Source: Eutypa lata (lineage: Eukaryota; Ascomycota; Sordariomycetes; Xylariales; Diatrypaceae). Taken from it: DNA of 64,000 nucleotides. Below, piece after piece: positions 1 to 12,446 of this stretch. The stretch lies in the NCBI GenBank assembly GCA_022661535.1, contig JAKULF010000005.1:3658001-3722000 (forward strand), read 5' to 3'. A program made the position numbers and the translations under genes. The notes under the pieces are model-generated. The model searched no databases and was not told where the DNA came from. It saw only the letters and a list, made by a program, of their open reading frames with translations. Positions within the stretch are counted from its first letter, which is position 1, and the number at the start of each line of letters is the position of its first letter.

Positions 1-1
1 G

Positions 2-732
2 AACCCCTTCCGCCACGGAAACACGGACTTCTACGGCCCGGGCAAGACCGTCGACACCACCAAGAAGTTCACCGTCGTCACCCAGTTCCAGGGCTCCGGC
101 GCCACCCTCGACAGCATCAACCAGTACTTCATCCAGGACGGTGTCCGCATCGACGTCCCGGGCTCGACCTACGTTGACGGCGGCAGCATCATCGATGAGG
201 CTTTCTGCGGTAAGTAGACAAGGGATCACCCACACACACACAAACAACCCGTACACACGCGCACGCAGAGAGAAGAGACAGACAGAGATGCTAATTTGAA
301 TTCCTCAATGACAGACGCTTCCAAAGAGCTCTTTGGCGACAGTGTGCGATTCGCCGAACTCGGCGGTCTTGCACAGATGGGTGATGCTACCGGCAACCCC
401 ATGGTTCTGACCATGTCGATCTGGGATGATGTAGGTTTTCTTTTTCTGTTCTCCACCAGTTACAAGTTAAAAAAATAAAAATAAAAATAAAGGATAGAAG
501 GCGGAAAACAAAAGCTGACACTTTAAAAACACAGGGCTTCGCCAACATGCTCTGGCTCGACGGCGAGTACTACCCCCTGGACCGCGACGCGTCAGAGCCC
601 GGTGTCGCGCGCGGCACCTGCCTCGTCGACGGCAGCAGCGAGCCCGACAGCGTCCGCGAGTCGTTCAAGGACGCCACGGTCACCTACTCGAACTTCAAGT
701 TCGGCCCCATTGGCTCGACCTACGACCTATAG
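2..732 (+). CDS. GH7 cellobiohydrolase, 3' part (partial gene)
   Basis: C-terminal part of a secreted glycoside hydrolase family 7 enzyme that cleaves cellobiose from cellulose chains. The 5' end lies outside the window. Exons: <2-209, 315-430 and 535-732, with two introns of about 105 nt (GT..AG, phases match), giving 173 residues. Readable GH7 landmarks are [19 protein letters not shown] at the start, FTVVTQF, the IWDD..ANMLWLD segment typical of the cellobiohydrolase branch rather than EG I, and the closing [14 protein letters not shown]. The protein stops right there, so it has no linker or C-terminal CBM1 cellulose-binding module. The catalytic ExDxxE motif would lie upstream and cannot be judged. 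Family call is firm; cellobiohydrolase rather than endoglucanase is inferred from the WDD..MLWLD loop. Confidence 0.93.
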
Positions 733-3700
733 TTAGATGGTTATCTATACCTATAGAAAAGGAACACCCGCCATGTAAAGAAGAAAGAACTTCTTGATGT
801 TCTCTTTTCCCTACTGACTGGGTGGAGCATATAGATGTATTTCGCGGTAGAACTACATGGAAGAAAAACATTTTATTTCCCAATTCTCTGTTCATAGTTG
901 TTGTGGGTGTGTATAAAGAGGGCGGCATGTCATGAAAGTCTGTACATAGATATCGATGAATATAACACAAGCATATATATTTTTTGTTCGTAAGAACCCT
1001 GGCCTAGCAGTCTGTCTAATCACAAGCTCTGATTGATGATCGTCGTCGACTGACATGTTGATTCAGAGGAACACCATTTGAATACTATGTATGTACTCAG
1101 GTCGTTATGATGGTTGATGCCTTTCCCGATGATCACCTTCTCCAACAAGATCATCTAGAGGCTCTAGAATTTTTTATGATCTACACAGATCGATAACTTT
1201 AAATGTTGGAGAAACCAAAATTTTCGACCCAGACGTTGGGGTCAGAAAAAAACTTTATTTTTTGAAGGGAAAAAAAAAACCAGGGACACATGAAAGTCTA
1301 CACCCGATTAGGCAAAGTAGCGTAGCGGTCAATGAATAGCCGATCGCAACCGTTATTTCGTCTGTGTGTACGAAGTACATACGTTACGTGTGTGCGTGCA
1401 TGTGATATTAGGTAATTTTATAAGGCAATAAATGGATTTTCCATGGTACGTATGGGCGTTGAACATCTCAGATGTTTTGCGGCCTCCTCTGAAATAACGC
1501 CGGAGTACGCCGGAGACCTCCATCGCGATGACTCGCCTCCATAAGAAATATTAAAAAAAAGGACCAACAAAAAGCCTTTCAAGTGACCCCACTCATCTGA
1601 CGACGGCCTCGCCCCAGCGCCCCTGGCATGATCGCGGGGTGGAGAATGCCAATGCGGCAACCTGCGGTAAATCGCAGAGCGGGTATCTAGTCACACATTA
1701 GTTAGTTACTCACCTACTTATTAGTAGACTAACAGCCTGGTTATTTCCATTCTAGAAATAGAACCAAGGAAAATAAATAAATAAAAGCGGAAGCGAGTAA
1801 AATTTTACCCAGTAGAAAATTTTTCCCATCATCCGCTTAGCTTGTAACTGAGTTTACGTAACGTACCTTTGACTCTTCTAAGCCGGTTAGGTAGGTCTAA
1901 TGGTTAGCTACCCGGCGGCTAGAGTTGACGGAGAGATGGAAGGGAATGTCTATAGTGTCGAATAATACCTAGCATGTCTACGTAGGTATGCCGAGTAAGC
2001 TGGAGAAGAGCTAGATAGCCTCTCCCGAGTCAGCCAGAACATCTTCAGTAGGGCTTGCCTGGGCTGAACTGCAGGTGGTGATAAATGCACTACTTAATTA
2101 GATGTGAGGCTTCGAGAGTTGCATTTGAGGCTCTTTACAATACTACCTCCCGTCCCCCTATCTCCCATCTCCTCCGCATCTTAGATCTCCTTCCCCCTTG
2201 ATCTGATGCATCCAGGTACAATTTTGCCACATTGCATCCGGGTTTCATCATAGAGAAAATTTCCACATAACTACTTCGTATTTCCCTGGCCAATATATCC
2301 TTTATGTAATACACACCGCATGCCTGTATTGAGTCTTCAGAGTTTTCAATGTGCTTTATTTTTTTCCCTCCTTCTTCCCTGTTATTCGGCTACATATGGC
2401 TTGCTATGGGGCCGCCGCCTTACCTCAAGAGATCAATTGTCTCGCCCGGAGTGGATTTCATATGGTAACGATCTAGTAACAGGTCCCACCGAAGGAGCAC
2501 GTTCCCAACTTCTGGGTTCCTAGCGGTTGTTCCTGAAAATCTTCACGATGGCTTCATGTTGCCAACTTGGTTGATGGATTACGTTATGACTTACCCAATT
2601 TATTCCAGGATTGTGAACCCCCTGCATAACAGCTGTACACAGTTAAACGACATTGTCTCTATAATGGCGTTAGAGCTTTAGCGGATACCAGCTTACTGTA
2701 TATTCACATGCTATAACATTGTGCAAGTTAATACAATATTGCGACAGTCGAGGTGAGAGGCACAGGTAAGTAGGCAGGTATTAGCAGGAGTCAGCCTCAA
2801 CTTTACTTCTCGTCTTTTAGTTCGATGAGTGACAACTGACTTCATCCAGTATTTTACATAGATACGTGGTTTAACGTTAAGAACCGAAGATGAGTCATAC
2901 AACATACCGAGTTTTCTCCCAAAACACTTGAGTACATAAATATGTTCGTGTCGCGAGCTCTACTTTGTACTTGTAGCATTGGTGCCACCCGAGCACGTTG
3001 AGACGCAATAAATGTCGTGCGTATGTATTGCTGATCCCGGATCTGACTCGGAGCGCGCTTACACAGATCTGTATTGAGATTCGGCATTGGTATGTAACTT
3101 ACATGTATGTACTAAAAGATCTGCATGCTTCAATTTACAGGAGTTAATACTTAATCGCTTAAATATAGACTTATGAGATTAATTACATTAGTAGTAATTT
3201 AATAAACATTCGCTTAACGAAAACAAAAGAAAGACATAGCCAAAGATATATTCGCTCAGCTCCCTTTTGTTTGCGTTTGTGTATTGTGTTGTCGCAAATC
3301 GAGACCCGGAAGACGGACACTTACACATGCTGTAACAACGGATAGGGACAATGCCAGAATGCTAGGGGATGAGCTAGAACAAAGTTTCGCTTCGTTGGAA
3401 CCCTTGTGGCACATCGGTGGAGCCCCCTTTACTGGCCCCCCCAGGAGACCGCTGGCTACGTGCTTAAAACTGCTAAATCTGAACGTCACCAGGTCACAAG
3501 GCGGCACGAACAGCGACCAGTCGAATTCATTGGTTCCCCATAAATGGTAATAGTGCCAGCCTGGCTATGGATATCCATGACACATAATTACTTTATAGAA
3601 AATATTATGTGAAGCAAGGTCAGTCGTTGCGACAGTACAATAATCTGCTCATCCCCATCAACTATCGTGCGATTTCATTCTTCTATCGGAATACGGAGGA

Positions 3701-4472
3701 AGAAACATCAAGCCCCACAGAGTGGTCCTTTTTTGAGGGTTTCGAGTATTAAGAGCTATACCACCTTTATCTTGTTTTCTTTGTTTCCCCAGATTCTCTA
3801 AAAAGCACTTACGCCACCATACCAAGACAACCCAACCCGCCCGCATATCCCTAATCCGGTAATTCACTTATTAAACCAGTCTCTACATTCTTTGATAGCG
3901 AATAGCGGCAACAGTTACTTCCAGTTATTTGCATTTGTCCAAGACTTCTCAAATACACAAATCGATATCTATTCCAGGTTGTTGCCAACGTTTTCGACCA
4001 ATCAGCGTCTCGAAAGATATTTAGCTGTTCGCCCAGTCCCAGCACTCAAAATAGCACAATCCATATAGCTCTAGAAAGTGCTGTATACGACACGAAGCGA
4101 AGCGAGGATCCTCCATCAACCAAGACGTGCTAAGAGGAGAAAGAAAAAAATCGAGCCACTGGTGCGTCGGCACATAAGCAGTTTAGTGCTGTAGGATTGT
4201 ATCATCCGATTAGTTCAATACGACATCATCGACTAGCCTCACCACGTCAGAACCCTGGAGAAGCGAAGAAAAACTGCCTGACCCCAGATTTTTTCTTTCT
4301 GACAAGCGATCTCGCAGCGAAGAAATCTCCGGGATTCTATATATCTTGGCGGCCCTCCCTTAACCCCCCCCCCTAAGCGTCTGTCGGAGACTAGCGATTC
4401 CAGGTGGCACACAAGCGCACATACTAAGGATACAAGAACTTCTAAAAAAGAATTAGAAGTTCTGTCTTCGAG
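733..4472. other. Intergenic spacer without supported gene
   Basis: About 3.7 kb between the GH7 gene and the arrestin gene. Open frames here are short, lack family resemblance and show no convincing splice pattern. The stretch holds A/T-rich tracts (for example around 1250-1275 and 1545-1560) and scattered TAGGTA/TACCTA words near 1880-1990. I see no RNA gene or transposase remnant. Confidence 0.6.
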
Positions 4473-6142
4473 ATGCCGCACCGAGTAGCGAATTTCTTTC
4501 GCTCTTCCAACGACAACATCAACAGTCTCAAAGCCTCCGTGCAGCGGAGAAAAAGCCCCAACCCAAAGACACAACCGAGTAGACCTCGGGAAGGAACTGT
4601 ACGCAGAGTTTCCTATGCATCCTCCACAGATGAAGACGCTGAACACCGTCAACCATCATCAGTGCGGAACAATTTGAGTGCCCCGGCGGTCAAGATGACC
4701 GAACCACCAGCCAAAAAGGACAAGGACCACCACCACCACCGCCTGAGTTTCCCCGGTCTCCATCTAGGCGGGTCCAAAGCCCCAAAGGAGCAACCACAAC
4801 ATCCCCATGCCTCGCTTGATTGGAGAATCGAGTCACCGCCGGCGATGATGCACGGTGACCCAGACAATAGCACTGGTGCATTGGTGTCGGGTCAGATGGT
4901 TTTGAAGGCCAAAGACATTCCCCTCGAGGTGGAGAGCTTCACTGCGAGATTAAACATTCACGTTACACAAAAGAAGCCATTCCAGGGACACTGCAGCGAC
5001 TGCGCAAACCAGAAGACGGAACTCAAATCGTGGACTTTCTTGGCCGAACCCACTACTCTTACGCCACGTACGTATTTTCCCATGCATCTGCATCTGCACC
5101 TCCCCCCCTTTCTAAAGCGGAGTAGCCACTAACAAGCATCACAGGGACACACGAATTTCCTTTCTCAGTATTACTAGAAGGTCATCTGCCAGCGACAACA
5201 GACAACTCGCTTGTCTCCATACAGTATGATTTCTTCGCCGAGGTCAAGCCCACGACAGGGCCCACCCTCAAACTCTCCAAGACCATCGACGTGAAGCGAT
5301 CGCTTCCCGTGTCGGACCTGCCGCACCACAGCATACGGGTGTTCCCACCCACGAACATCGCCGCATCCGTGCACTACCCGCAAGTCATCCATCCCATTGG
5401 CGGGAACAAGATGGAGCTCCGCCTAGACGGCATCGTCAAGCACAACGTCGACGTCAAATCTGTCGAGTACTGGAAGCTCAAGCGGCTATCGTGGCGCATC
5501 GAGGAGTCGCTCTCGACGGTGGCGCCGGCCTGCGAGAAGCACACGCCGAAGCCGACGGAGCCGGACCAGGCGCCCAAGAAAGGGCTCAAGCGGTCGGCGG
5601 ACCGGGTGATCGGGTCGGCCGACCTGCACTCGGGCTGGAAGGCGGACTACGGCCCCGACGGCAAGATCGAGGCGGAGATCGAGTTCCACTGCGACCCGAA
5701 CATGAAGCCGGCGTGCAACCTGAAGAGCGCCGACGGCACCGAGATCACGCACCAGCTGGTGGTCGAGATGGTGGTCGTGCAGGAGTACGCCCCCACCAGC
5801 AACCTGAAGCACATCACGCCCACGGGCGTCGCGCGCATCCTGCGCATGCACTTCGGCGTCGTGCTGACGGAGCGGCCCGGGCTCGGCGTCAGCTGGGACA
5901 ACGAGGCGCCCCCCATCTACCAGGACGTGCCGCCCTCCCCGCCCCGCTACATCCCCCCATCCCCGCCGACCTACACCTCCACCGAGCTCCAGTTCGAGGG
6001 CATGGAGGAGCTCATGCTGAGCGCGAGGAGCAGCGTCGAGAACCCCACTAGCGCGTCTAGCAGCATCAGGGGCGGCAGCAGTGCGGCGAACTCCACTAGG
6101 CTGAGTCTGCACGATATATCGGAGGGTGATCCAGTTGATTAG
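4473..6142 (+). CDS. LDB19-type arrestin-related trafficking adapter
   Basis: Arrestin-related adapter that recruits a NEDD4/Rsp5 ubiquitin ligase to plasma-membrane transporters for endocytosis. Two exons, 4473-5067 and 5145-6142, with a 77-nt intron (phase matched), give 530 residues. The N-terminal about 120 residues are polar with a His-rich run. An arrestin fold follows, with the LDB19 signature NIHVTQKKPFQGHCSDC and, across the splice, THEFPFSVLLEGHLPAT. The C-terminal tail carries three PPxY motifs, PPIY, PPRY and PPTY at about residues 454-475, which are the expected binding sites for WW domains of the ligase. The exon 2 region is GC-rich. Homology to yeast Ldb19/Art1 is from family knowledge; which cargo it serves is unknown. 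Confidence 0.88.
5068..5144 (+). other. Spliceosomal intron of the arrestin gene
   Basis: It begins GTACGT and ends CACAG. A TAAC/CTAAC branch-like word (CACTAACAAG) sits about 18 nt before the acceptor. Splicing joins a one-base remainder to two bases and restores the THEFPFSVLL arrestin segment. Confidence 0.8.
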
Positions 6143-7483
6143 ATTGAGTCAACAAGGAGAGGAAGCTGCAGATTTTTGATATTTTGAAAATAATACCCCT
6201 ACAAAGCGTTGAATTCTTTTATTTTGTTTACTTTGTCTGGCGACAAGATCGCAAACACGCATTACTACTACTCGAATACGATTTTATGACACCACACAAG
6301 GCATGAGTTGACCTACTCTACTCTACCTAGCTAAGTACTTTGGATATTATAACCATTTGCCGGCATGGCATTGCATGGCATGGCATGGGACGGGACGAGC
6401 ACGGCACGATATGGCAACGGGCGTTTGAGACTGGCGGCGGTTTTGCCCAGGAAAAAAAACAAGCGAAATAGACAGGCAGATATATATGCCTATTAATGAC
6501 TAGTAGTAGTAATATTGAATAGAATAAATCATAGTCAAAATACTTTTACATTGAAAAGAAATCTACGTAATTGTTTGATTTGCTCTAACACTGCTCCAGT
6601 ATGTACCTACACGATGCCTTTTTTGTAAAAAAAATTGGCCGCGATCTGTAGTTATATCATCATCATCCTCATTATTAGCAGTAAACGCTTAAAACCTACG
6701 CGCAGGTATGTGGTGCTCCTCACGGCCTATCCCTTCTACATCGGAAGGAAGAGCCAGCATCGGACATATCCGTGAATACCTATATTAATTGCATGATTAC
6801 CAAACCCCTGCCTACCACCTCCTTAGATGCCTGCCAGGCACCCTTGAGTTTCTTTTGTGGACGGTTGATCCCTTCATGACTAGGTAGGTTCGAGAATCAC
6901 GCCGATAACGGAGTGTATGATCGGGGTTTTCCTAGGGAATAAGCAAGTTGCAATGACGCTTAGGTAAGTGAATTGTTTGTCTCCTTTTGCTGGCATGGAC
7001 TCCTAGTTAAAGGAATAAGTTTTGTTAATACCTTACCTACGGTAATATTTGATGATAAATGGATGTACTTTGCATGCGTCTCTAATTTAAAGAGAAAAAG
7101 ATTTCATTTCAGCATACCTAGATAGTTATTTGTATATAATAAGTATATAATAACATAATCTCTCTTAGGTGTATCTATATGTGATATTAGTCTACTGTGC
7201 TGGACTTATAACAACAAATCACTTTTCACCTTAGTTGAAGTCCATGTGAGTTCAATCGTACTACACACACAGTAGTAAATATATTTGTTTCTACTGTTGA
7301 CTGGTGAAATCAAGGGTAGGTAATTAATAAGTGGTTGAAAGCCAGACAAGCAAGCTATGGAAGTAACATATCGTTTTCGAGAAAGAGACAGTAATTTTTA
7401 ACTTTATTAACAAAACCTGGATGACAGACAGACACTGCAAAAAGTTTAAACCATGGAGAAGGTCACAGAGACAAAAATAATGT
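6143..7483. other. Intergenic spacer
   Basis: No supported gene. It contains the arrestin 3' UTR, a short GGCAT-type tandem run at about 6361-6390, and A/T-rich sequence with TAGGTA words at 6880-7350. Confidence 0.55.
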
Positions 7484-7576
7484 ACTAGCGCCGCGGATCG
7501 AACGCGGAACCTTCTCGGTGGAGAGCTAACACTGTTAAATGTTAACGAGAAATCATAACCATTAGACCACGCCAGC
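7484..7576 (-). tRNA. tRNA-Val (anticodon AAC) with 21-nt intron
   Basis: Reading the minus strand, a full cloverleaf forms. The acceptor is GCTGGCG/CGCTAGT with discriminator A, containing G-U pairs at 1-72 and 4-69. The D arm starts GTC and has loop TAATGGTTAT. The anticodon stem is TCTCG/CGAGA, the variable loop AGGTT, and the T stem CCGCG/CGCGG around TTCGATC. The anticodon loop is interrupted after position 37, as is usual for nuclear tRNA introns; removing 21 nt leaves TTAACAC, anticodon AAC (valine). Mature length is 72 nt. The terminal G-U pair is slightly unusual, but no stem is broken. Confidence 0.85.
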
Positions 7577-8899
7577 TTGTGATAGAAAACAACGGTAAAG
7601 GGCTTCATATAGAGGCGGTAAGGATTGTAGTGAAAAATCCTCCGATATTCAAGCGAACCTCCATAAACCGCCCGTTTAAGCGCACCATTTACACGACGTA
7701 CAATGACCCGGTTGAACCACGTGGGTGGGGCTAGCTATCCACCCCACACGACTGGGATGACAGTTGACGTACATCTAGGTGCATAGGTACATACGAAGTA
7801 CAGAAAAAAACACTTCGGCCAGATTCAATAATTGCCTGTATGCAGGACGAGAACTTCATAAGAAGGTCCGAATATGAGTTGCATTGTTTGACTATCATTT
7901 ATCAACGAAAAAGAAGAATAGAATAGGCTCATGGCAGATCCAAAGAAGCCGAGATGCGAGAAAGATGCGGGCTAATAATTGTCATCCAAGTTACATACTT
8001 TTAGGTGAGGCAGACTTTGGCGACAGTTACCAGAAAAGGACGGCCGATAGTCTTGGAACTTGGCAAGCCGCCTTCGGTTCGGGTATTTGGCTGCACCTGA
8101 CCTCACCGCTAGGGAGCCGGGAGGCGCCCGGAAACGCCTCGATATGACCAATTAGAGCGCCTTCTACGAAACTGAGGTAGCCCGATTGGCTCGTCAGGGA
8201 AGGCAAAGCTAAGCGAACGTTTACGGCTAGCAGTACTACCTACGTAGTCGTAGTAGGTAGTTATGTAGGATCCTGTTGCATTTGTGTATTCCTTTCCTTC
8301 ACTACCTGCTACTGCTCGTGATCAGAAAAAGGCTCACCTTACTTACTTGGTAAGTACTACATAGTGGTACGTAGTAGGTAATAGGTGTGTACCTAGGTAG
8401 TTTTGATGTATGTGGTTGTGGTTAGGTCGGTCCTACTACTAAGCACGAAGGATGTGATGCGGCATCCTTGTAGAACCAAACCGGCATTCCAGATGCGGTG
8501 GTTGCCGGAGCACTTAACCGGCTCGCCGGCGCTTTGTATTCAGCCTAAATACTACATCACTTGCCTACCGCTCCGGCCAAGACGGCGAGGTCGCTATGCG
8601 TGCGTGGTGCGTGCGTGCGCCTTTTAAAGGGCTATTCGCCTTGGCTTGAGGAAGAGACGAAGAATATCCAATAGTAAGTCTGAAGTCTGGGGGAAGACGG
8701 AACGTGAGTTGCATCATCATCGTCATCGTCGTCACTATTCTCTCCTTTTCTTCTTCCTTTCACTCCTTGTGAATAGTCGTATTTACTCTTACCTGGAATG
8801 CCCAGATAAAGTTAAGTTAAAGGGTGCCAAGAAACGAATTAGAAAAGCAGGGGGGCAAAAGACAGAGGGTAAGAGGAGAACATAAAAAAATTCCAAACT
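7577..8899. other. Upstream region of the GH94 gene
   Basis: No supported gene. The interval 8220-8410 is dense in GTAGTAGGTAG/TACCTA words. The last few hundred bases before 8900 would hold the promoter and 5' UTR of the phosphorylase. No clear TATA box was recognised. Confidence 0.5.
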
Positions 8900-11305
8900 A
8901 TGGCACCTCTCCTACAGCCAACGCACGGCGGCGAGCGCTACGAGCTCACCAGCCCGACAGCGCTGCCGAACGCCAGCGGATTCCTCTGGAACCAGAAGAT
9001 GATGATCAACGCGACGTGCCGGGGGTACGCGACGGCGCAGTTCATGCAGCCGGAGCCGGCCAAGTACGCGCACGCGCCCAACATCGAGGCCAAGACCTTC
9101 ATGCAGCCCGAGCAGAACTACTACGCGCACCACCCGGGGCGGTTCGTCTACGTCCGGGACAGCGAGTCCGGGGAGCTGTTCTCGGCCCCGTACGAGCCCG
9201 CGCGTGCCCCGCTGGACCGCTTTGTCTTCTCCGCCAGCAAGAGCGACATCGTCTGGACGGCCGAGAAGTCCGGCCTGCGCGTCGAGCTGACCCTGGGCTT
9301 GCCCATGGACGACGTCGCCGAGCTCTGGACCGTCAAGGTCACGAACCTCTCGGGACGCCCGAGGAAGGTCGGCGTTTATCCTTACTTCCCGCTGGGGTAC
9401 ATGTCGTGGATGAACCAGTCTGCTGAGTGGCGCGCCGATCTGGGCGGGATTGTCGGGAGCTGCATCACGCCGTATCAGAAGGCCGAGGATTACTTCAAGA
9501 ATAAGTATCTCAAGGATAGGACGTATTTCCTGTGCGAGACGCCCCCTGATTCCTGGGAAGCGAGGCAGTCGGCGTTCGAGGGCGAGGGCGGTCTGCACTC
9601 CCCTTCTGCGTTGGAAAATCCCGAACTCAGCGGCAGTGATGCGCGCTATGAGACCCCCACAGCTGCGGTTCAATACCGGCTCGAGCTGAACGTCGACGAA
9701 TCGCGGGAGTTCCGCTTCCTGTTCGGCCCAGCCTTCGACGACGCCGAAATCCGGGAAATGCGAACGAAATATCTGAGCAAGGAGGCGTTCGACCAGTCCG
9801 CCCGGGAGTACGCCGAGTACATCGAGAAGGGGAAAGGGTGCCTGCAGATCGAGACACCCGACAAGACGCTCGACAACTTCGTCAACAACTGGATGGCGCG
9901 CCAGGTGTACTACCACGGGGACGTCAACCGGCTGACCACGGACCCGCAGACGCGGAACTACCTGCAGGACAACATGGGGATGAGCTACATCGCGCCGTCG
10001 GTCGCGCGCGGCGCCATCGTGCACTCGCTGTCGCAGCAGGAGCCGAGCGGCGCCATGCCGGACGGCATCATCCTGGTCGAGGGCGCGGAGCTCAAGTACA
10101 TCAACCAGATCCCGCACACGGACCACTGCGTGTGGCTGCCCGTGACCCTCGAGGTGTACCTGGCCGAGACGGCCGACTACGGCCTCCTCCGCGAGGAAGT
10201 CCGGACGCCGAACGGCGACGCGCTGACGGTCTACGAGCGCTTCGGCCGCGCCATGGACTGGCTCCTCCAGGCCCGCGACCACCGCGGCCTGAGCTACATC
10301 GCCCAGGGCGACTGGTGCGACCCCATGAACATGGCGGGGTACAAGGGGCGCGGCGTCTCCGGGTGGCTGACCGTCGCCACCGCGTTCGCGCTCAACCTGT
10401 GGGCGGCGGTCTGCGAGCACGAGGGGGACGGCGCCCTCGCGGCCCGGTTCCGCGCCGGCGCCGACGACGTCAACGAGGCCGCGAACGCCCATCTCTGGGA
10501 CGGCGAGTGGTTCGCCCGCGGCATCACCGACGACGACGTCGTCTTCGGCGTGCGCGCCGACAGCGAGGGCCGCATCTGGCTCAACCCCCAGGCCTGGTCC
10601 ATCCTCTCGGGGGCGGCGAGGACCCCCGAGCAGCGCCGCTCCATGCTCGCCCGCGTCGACGAGCACCTCAAGACGCCGTACGGCGTCGCCATGTTCGGCC
10701 CCCCGTTCAGCGGCATGCGCGAGGATGTCGGGCGCGTCACGCAGAAGTATCCCGGGTCCGCGGAGAACGCGTCCGTGTATAACCACGCGGCTGTGTTTTA
10801 CATCCATAGCTTGTACTCGCTCGGTGATAGCGGTAATGGCGCCGTGGGGAAAGGGGAGGGAGAGGCAGATCGCGCCTACGACCTCCTCCGCCGTATGATC
10901 CCCGGCCCGAGCGAGGAGGACTACGTCCAGCGCGGCCAGCTGCCCATCTACATCCCGAATTACTACCGCGGCGCCTGGCGCGAGTACCCGCGCACGGCGG
11001 GGCGCTCCAGCCAGCTCTTCAACACGGGGACGGTGTCCTGGGCGTACCGCTGCTTCGTCGAGGGCTTGTGCGGCTTGCGCGGCGATGCGGAGGGCCTGAG
11101 GGTCCAGCCCCAGCTGCCGTCGGCGTGGGATGCTATGAAGGTCACGCGCCTGTTCCGTGGCGCTACGTTCGTCGTAGATATTCGGCGTTTGGAGGATGTT
11201 AAGGAGGTCACGGTTACGCTGGATGGGAAGGTCTTACCTAGGCCGCATGTTGGGGACGTTGAGAAGGGGAGGACGTATAAGCTTGAGGTGGCTATTCCGA
11301 AGTGA
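8900..11305 (+). CDS. GH94 phosphorylase, probable cellobionic acid phosphorylase
   Basis: Intronless 801-residue protein without a signal peptide, so cytosolic. GH94 enzymes split a beta-glucosidic bond with phosphate; the characterised fungal member (Neurospora) acts on cellobionate, giving glucose 1-phosphate and gluconate. Seen here: an N-terminal beta-sandwich region (about 1-310) and an (alpha/alpha)6 region with LQDNMGM near 355-361, HTDHCVWLP at 406-414 and GDWCDPMN at 470-477. The Asp at 474 matches the general acid Asp of the usual DWND motif, with Asn replaced by Cys. The C-terminal [10 protein letters not shown] and QLPSAW segments are family-typical. The start ATG follows an A-rich leader, and an upstream overlapping frame is not coding. 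GC content is far above the flanks. The lack of introns suggests old bacterial transfer, which is inference. Substrate is not proven by sequence. Confidence 0.87.
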   Translation: MAPLLQPTHGGERYELTSPTALPNASGFLWNQKMMINATCRGYATAQFMQPEPAKYAHAPNIEAKTFMQPEQNYYAHHPGRFVYVRDSESGELFSAPYEPARAPLDRFVFSASKSDIVWTAEKSGLRVELTLGLPMDDVAELWTVKVTNLSGRPRKVGVYPYFPLGYMSWMNQSAEWRADLGGIVGSCITPYQKAEDYFKNKYLKDRTYFLCETPPDSWEARQSAFEGEGGLHSPSALENPELSGSDARYETPTAAVQYRLELNVDESREFRFLFGPAFDDAEIREMRTKYLSKEAFDQSAREYAEYIEKGKGCLQIETPDKTLDNFVNNWMARQVYYHGDVNRLTTDPQTRNYLQDNMGMSYIAPSVARGAIVHSLSQQEPSGAMPDGIILVEGAELKYINQIPHTDHCVWLPVTLEVYLAETADYGLLREEVRTPNGDALTVYERFGRAMDWLLQARDHRGLSYIAQGDWCDPMNMAGYKGRGVSGWLTVATAFALNLWAAVCEHEGDGALAARFRAGADDVNEAANAHLWDGEWFARGITDDDVVFGVRADSEGRIWLNPQAWSILSGAARTPEQRRSMLARVDEHLKTPYGVAMFGPPFSGMREDVGRVTQKYPGSAENASVYNHAAVFYIHSLYSLGDSGNGAVGKGEGEADRAYDLLRRMIPGPSEEDYVQRGQLPIYIPNYYRGAWREYPRTAGRSSQLFNTGTVSWAYRCFVEGLCGLRGDAEGLRVQPQLPSAWDAMKVTRLFRGATFVVDIRRLEDVKEVTVTLDGKVLPRPHVGDVEKGRTYKLEVAIPK

Positions 11306-12446
11306 GGCGGTGATCATATCAACCAGGATAGGAGAGGATAGTTTTCATGATGCTTTACGACGTGATGATGGGTAGTAAGGTAATTGGTATGTATCTATGC
11401 ATCCCTGCCTCTTAAGAAAGGGCCGATCGAAGTGAGGACTTGGATATAGAGTAAGGTATTTCATTATGTAGAACATATACGATCATTTTATACCTAACTA
11501 GCATCATTTAGAAGGAGAAATTGGGACCAAGTGAGGAGAAAAGGGCAAGGAGGGGAGACTTGATTTAGTTGGAGTTGATCACTTGTCACACTACCTCATA
11601 GAAAGATAAAGAAGATTTATCTGAGGGGAGTAGGTAGAGAGGACGTGCGTGTGTTTTATTTCGACGCGGCAAGGGGGGCTGTTTCGGTAAATACCTGGAG
11701 CCCCCCTGGTCAGAATTCAAAGATAGTCCCCCTGACTCTTTTACTTAGTTCCGGAAATTTCCAGCAGCAGGATAACGGCTCCCCGTGTTTACCCGGTCGA
11801 ATGAGGTTAGGTGTCACTTAAGTTAGGAAGCACACATATTATAGTAGCATTAGCCAATCAGCTGAGGATCTTATCGTGTAATATAATTACGTACACTACA
11901 TAACTGATTAGCAAACTCGATAAGACTTCCCTCGCAATACTAGATAGAGTGTGAGACTTGATGGGCTTGATACTATACCCCTATCTCGTGTTCGTCACTA
12001 GTCAAGGGATCCGTAACTATCCGAACATAGATTCTCCTAAGAGCAGGAAGCTCGATGGCTATATACCCTCATAGGCATAGGTGCTTTCATTCATCTAAGG
12101 GTACCTCGCCCTCTTCACACAACGCACCGATTAGACTACCAATTATAAACAGCATAGACTTTAATACAATGCTGTTTAGACACCGGGACAGGTGCAAGAA
12201 TATTAGTAGCGCGGTAATTAAGAGAAAGGTTTTGATAAGTGCGCATACATATTCTGGATCCTCTTCAAAAGGCAGTTCTATAGTCTGTAGCCTATATTAT
12301 CGAAGCTACCAGTGGTCCTTATAATGTTAATGAAGTAACTCTAATTTTCAGTTTTCCCCCTTTTGCGTCATACCATATCATAATTAACTACTTTGAAGTA
12401 AAACACTCCATTATATTGTACAAATCATACATACCAAAGAACGACA
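11306..12446. other. Intergenic spacer
   Basis: Convergent spacer between the GH94 gene and the minus-strand DUF7580 gene. It is A/T-rich. The longest open frame (12055-12324) lacks resemblance to any family I know and is not annotated. Confidence 0.55.

Noticed and set aside
4239..4652. 137-codon minus-strand frame over the arrestin start
   Set aside because: It overlaps the arrestin N-terminus, lacks recognisable motifs and shows no splice support.
5486..6112. Minus- and plus-strand open frames overlapping arrestin exon 2
   Set aside because: Arg/Gly/Ala-rich shadows of a GC-rich exon. The arrestin frame carries the conserved segments and PPxY motifs.
9838..10782. 314-codon second plus-strand frame inside the GH94 gene
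   Set aside because: Arg/Ala/Pro-rich shadow of the GH94 frame, without any motif.
8912..10807. 631-codon open frame on the minus strand inside the GH94 gene
   Set aside because: It is a by-product of the very GC-rich codon usage of the plus-strand gene. It has Arg/Ala/Val/Asp low-complexity composition, no ATG-linked signals and no family resemblance, while the plus strand shows clear GH94 motifs.
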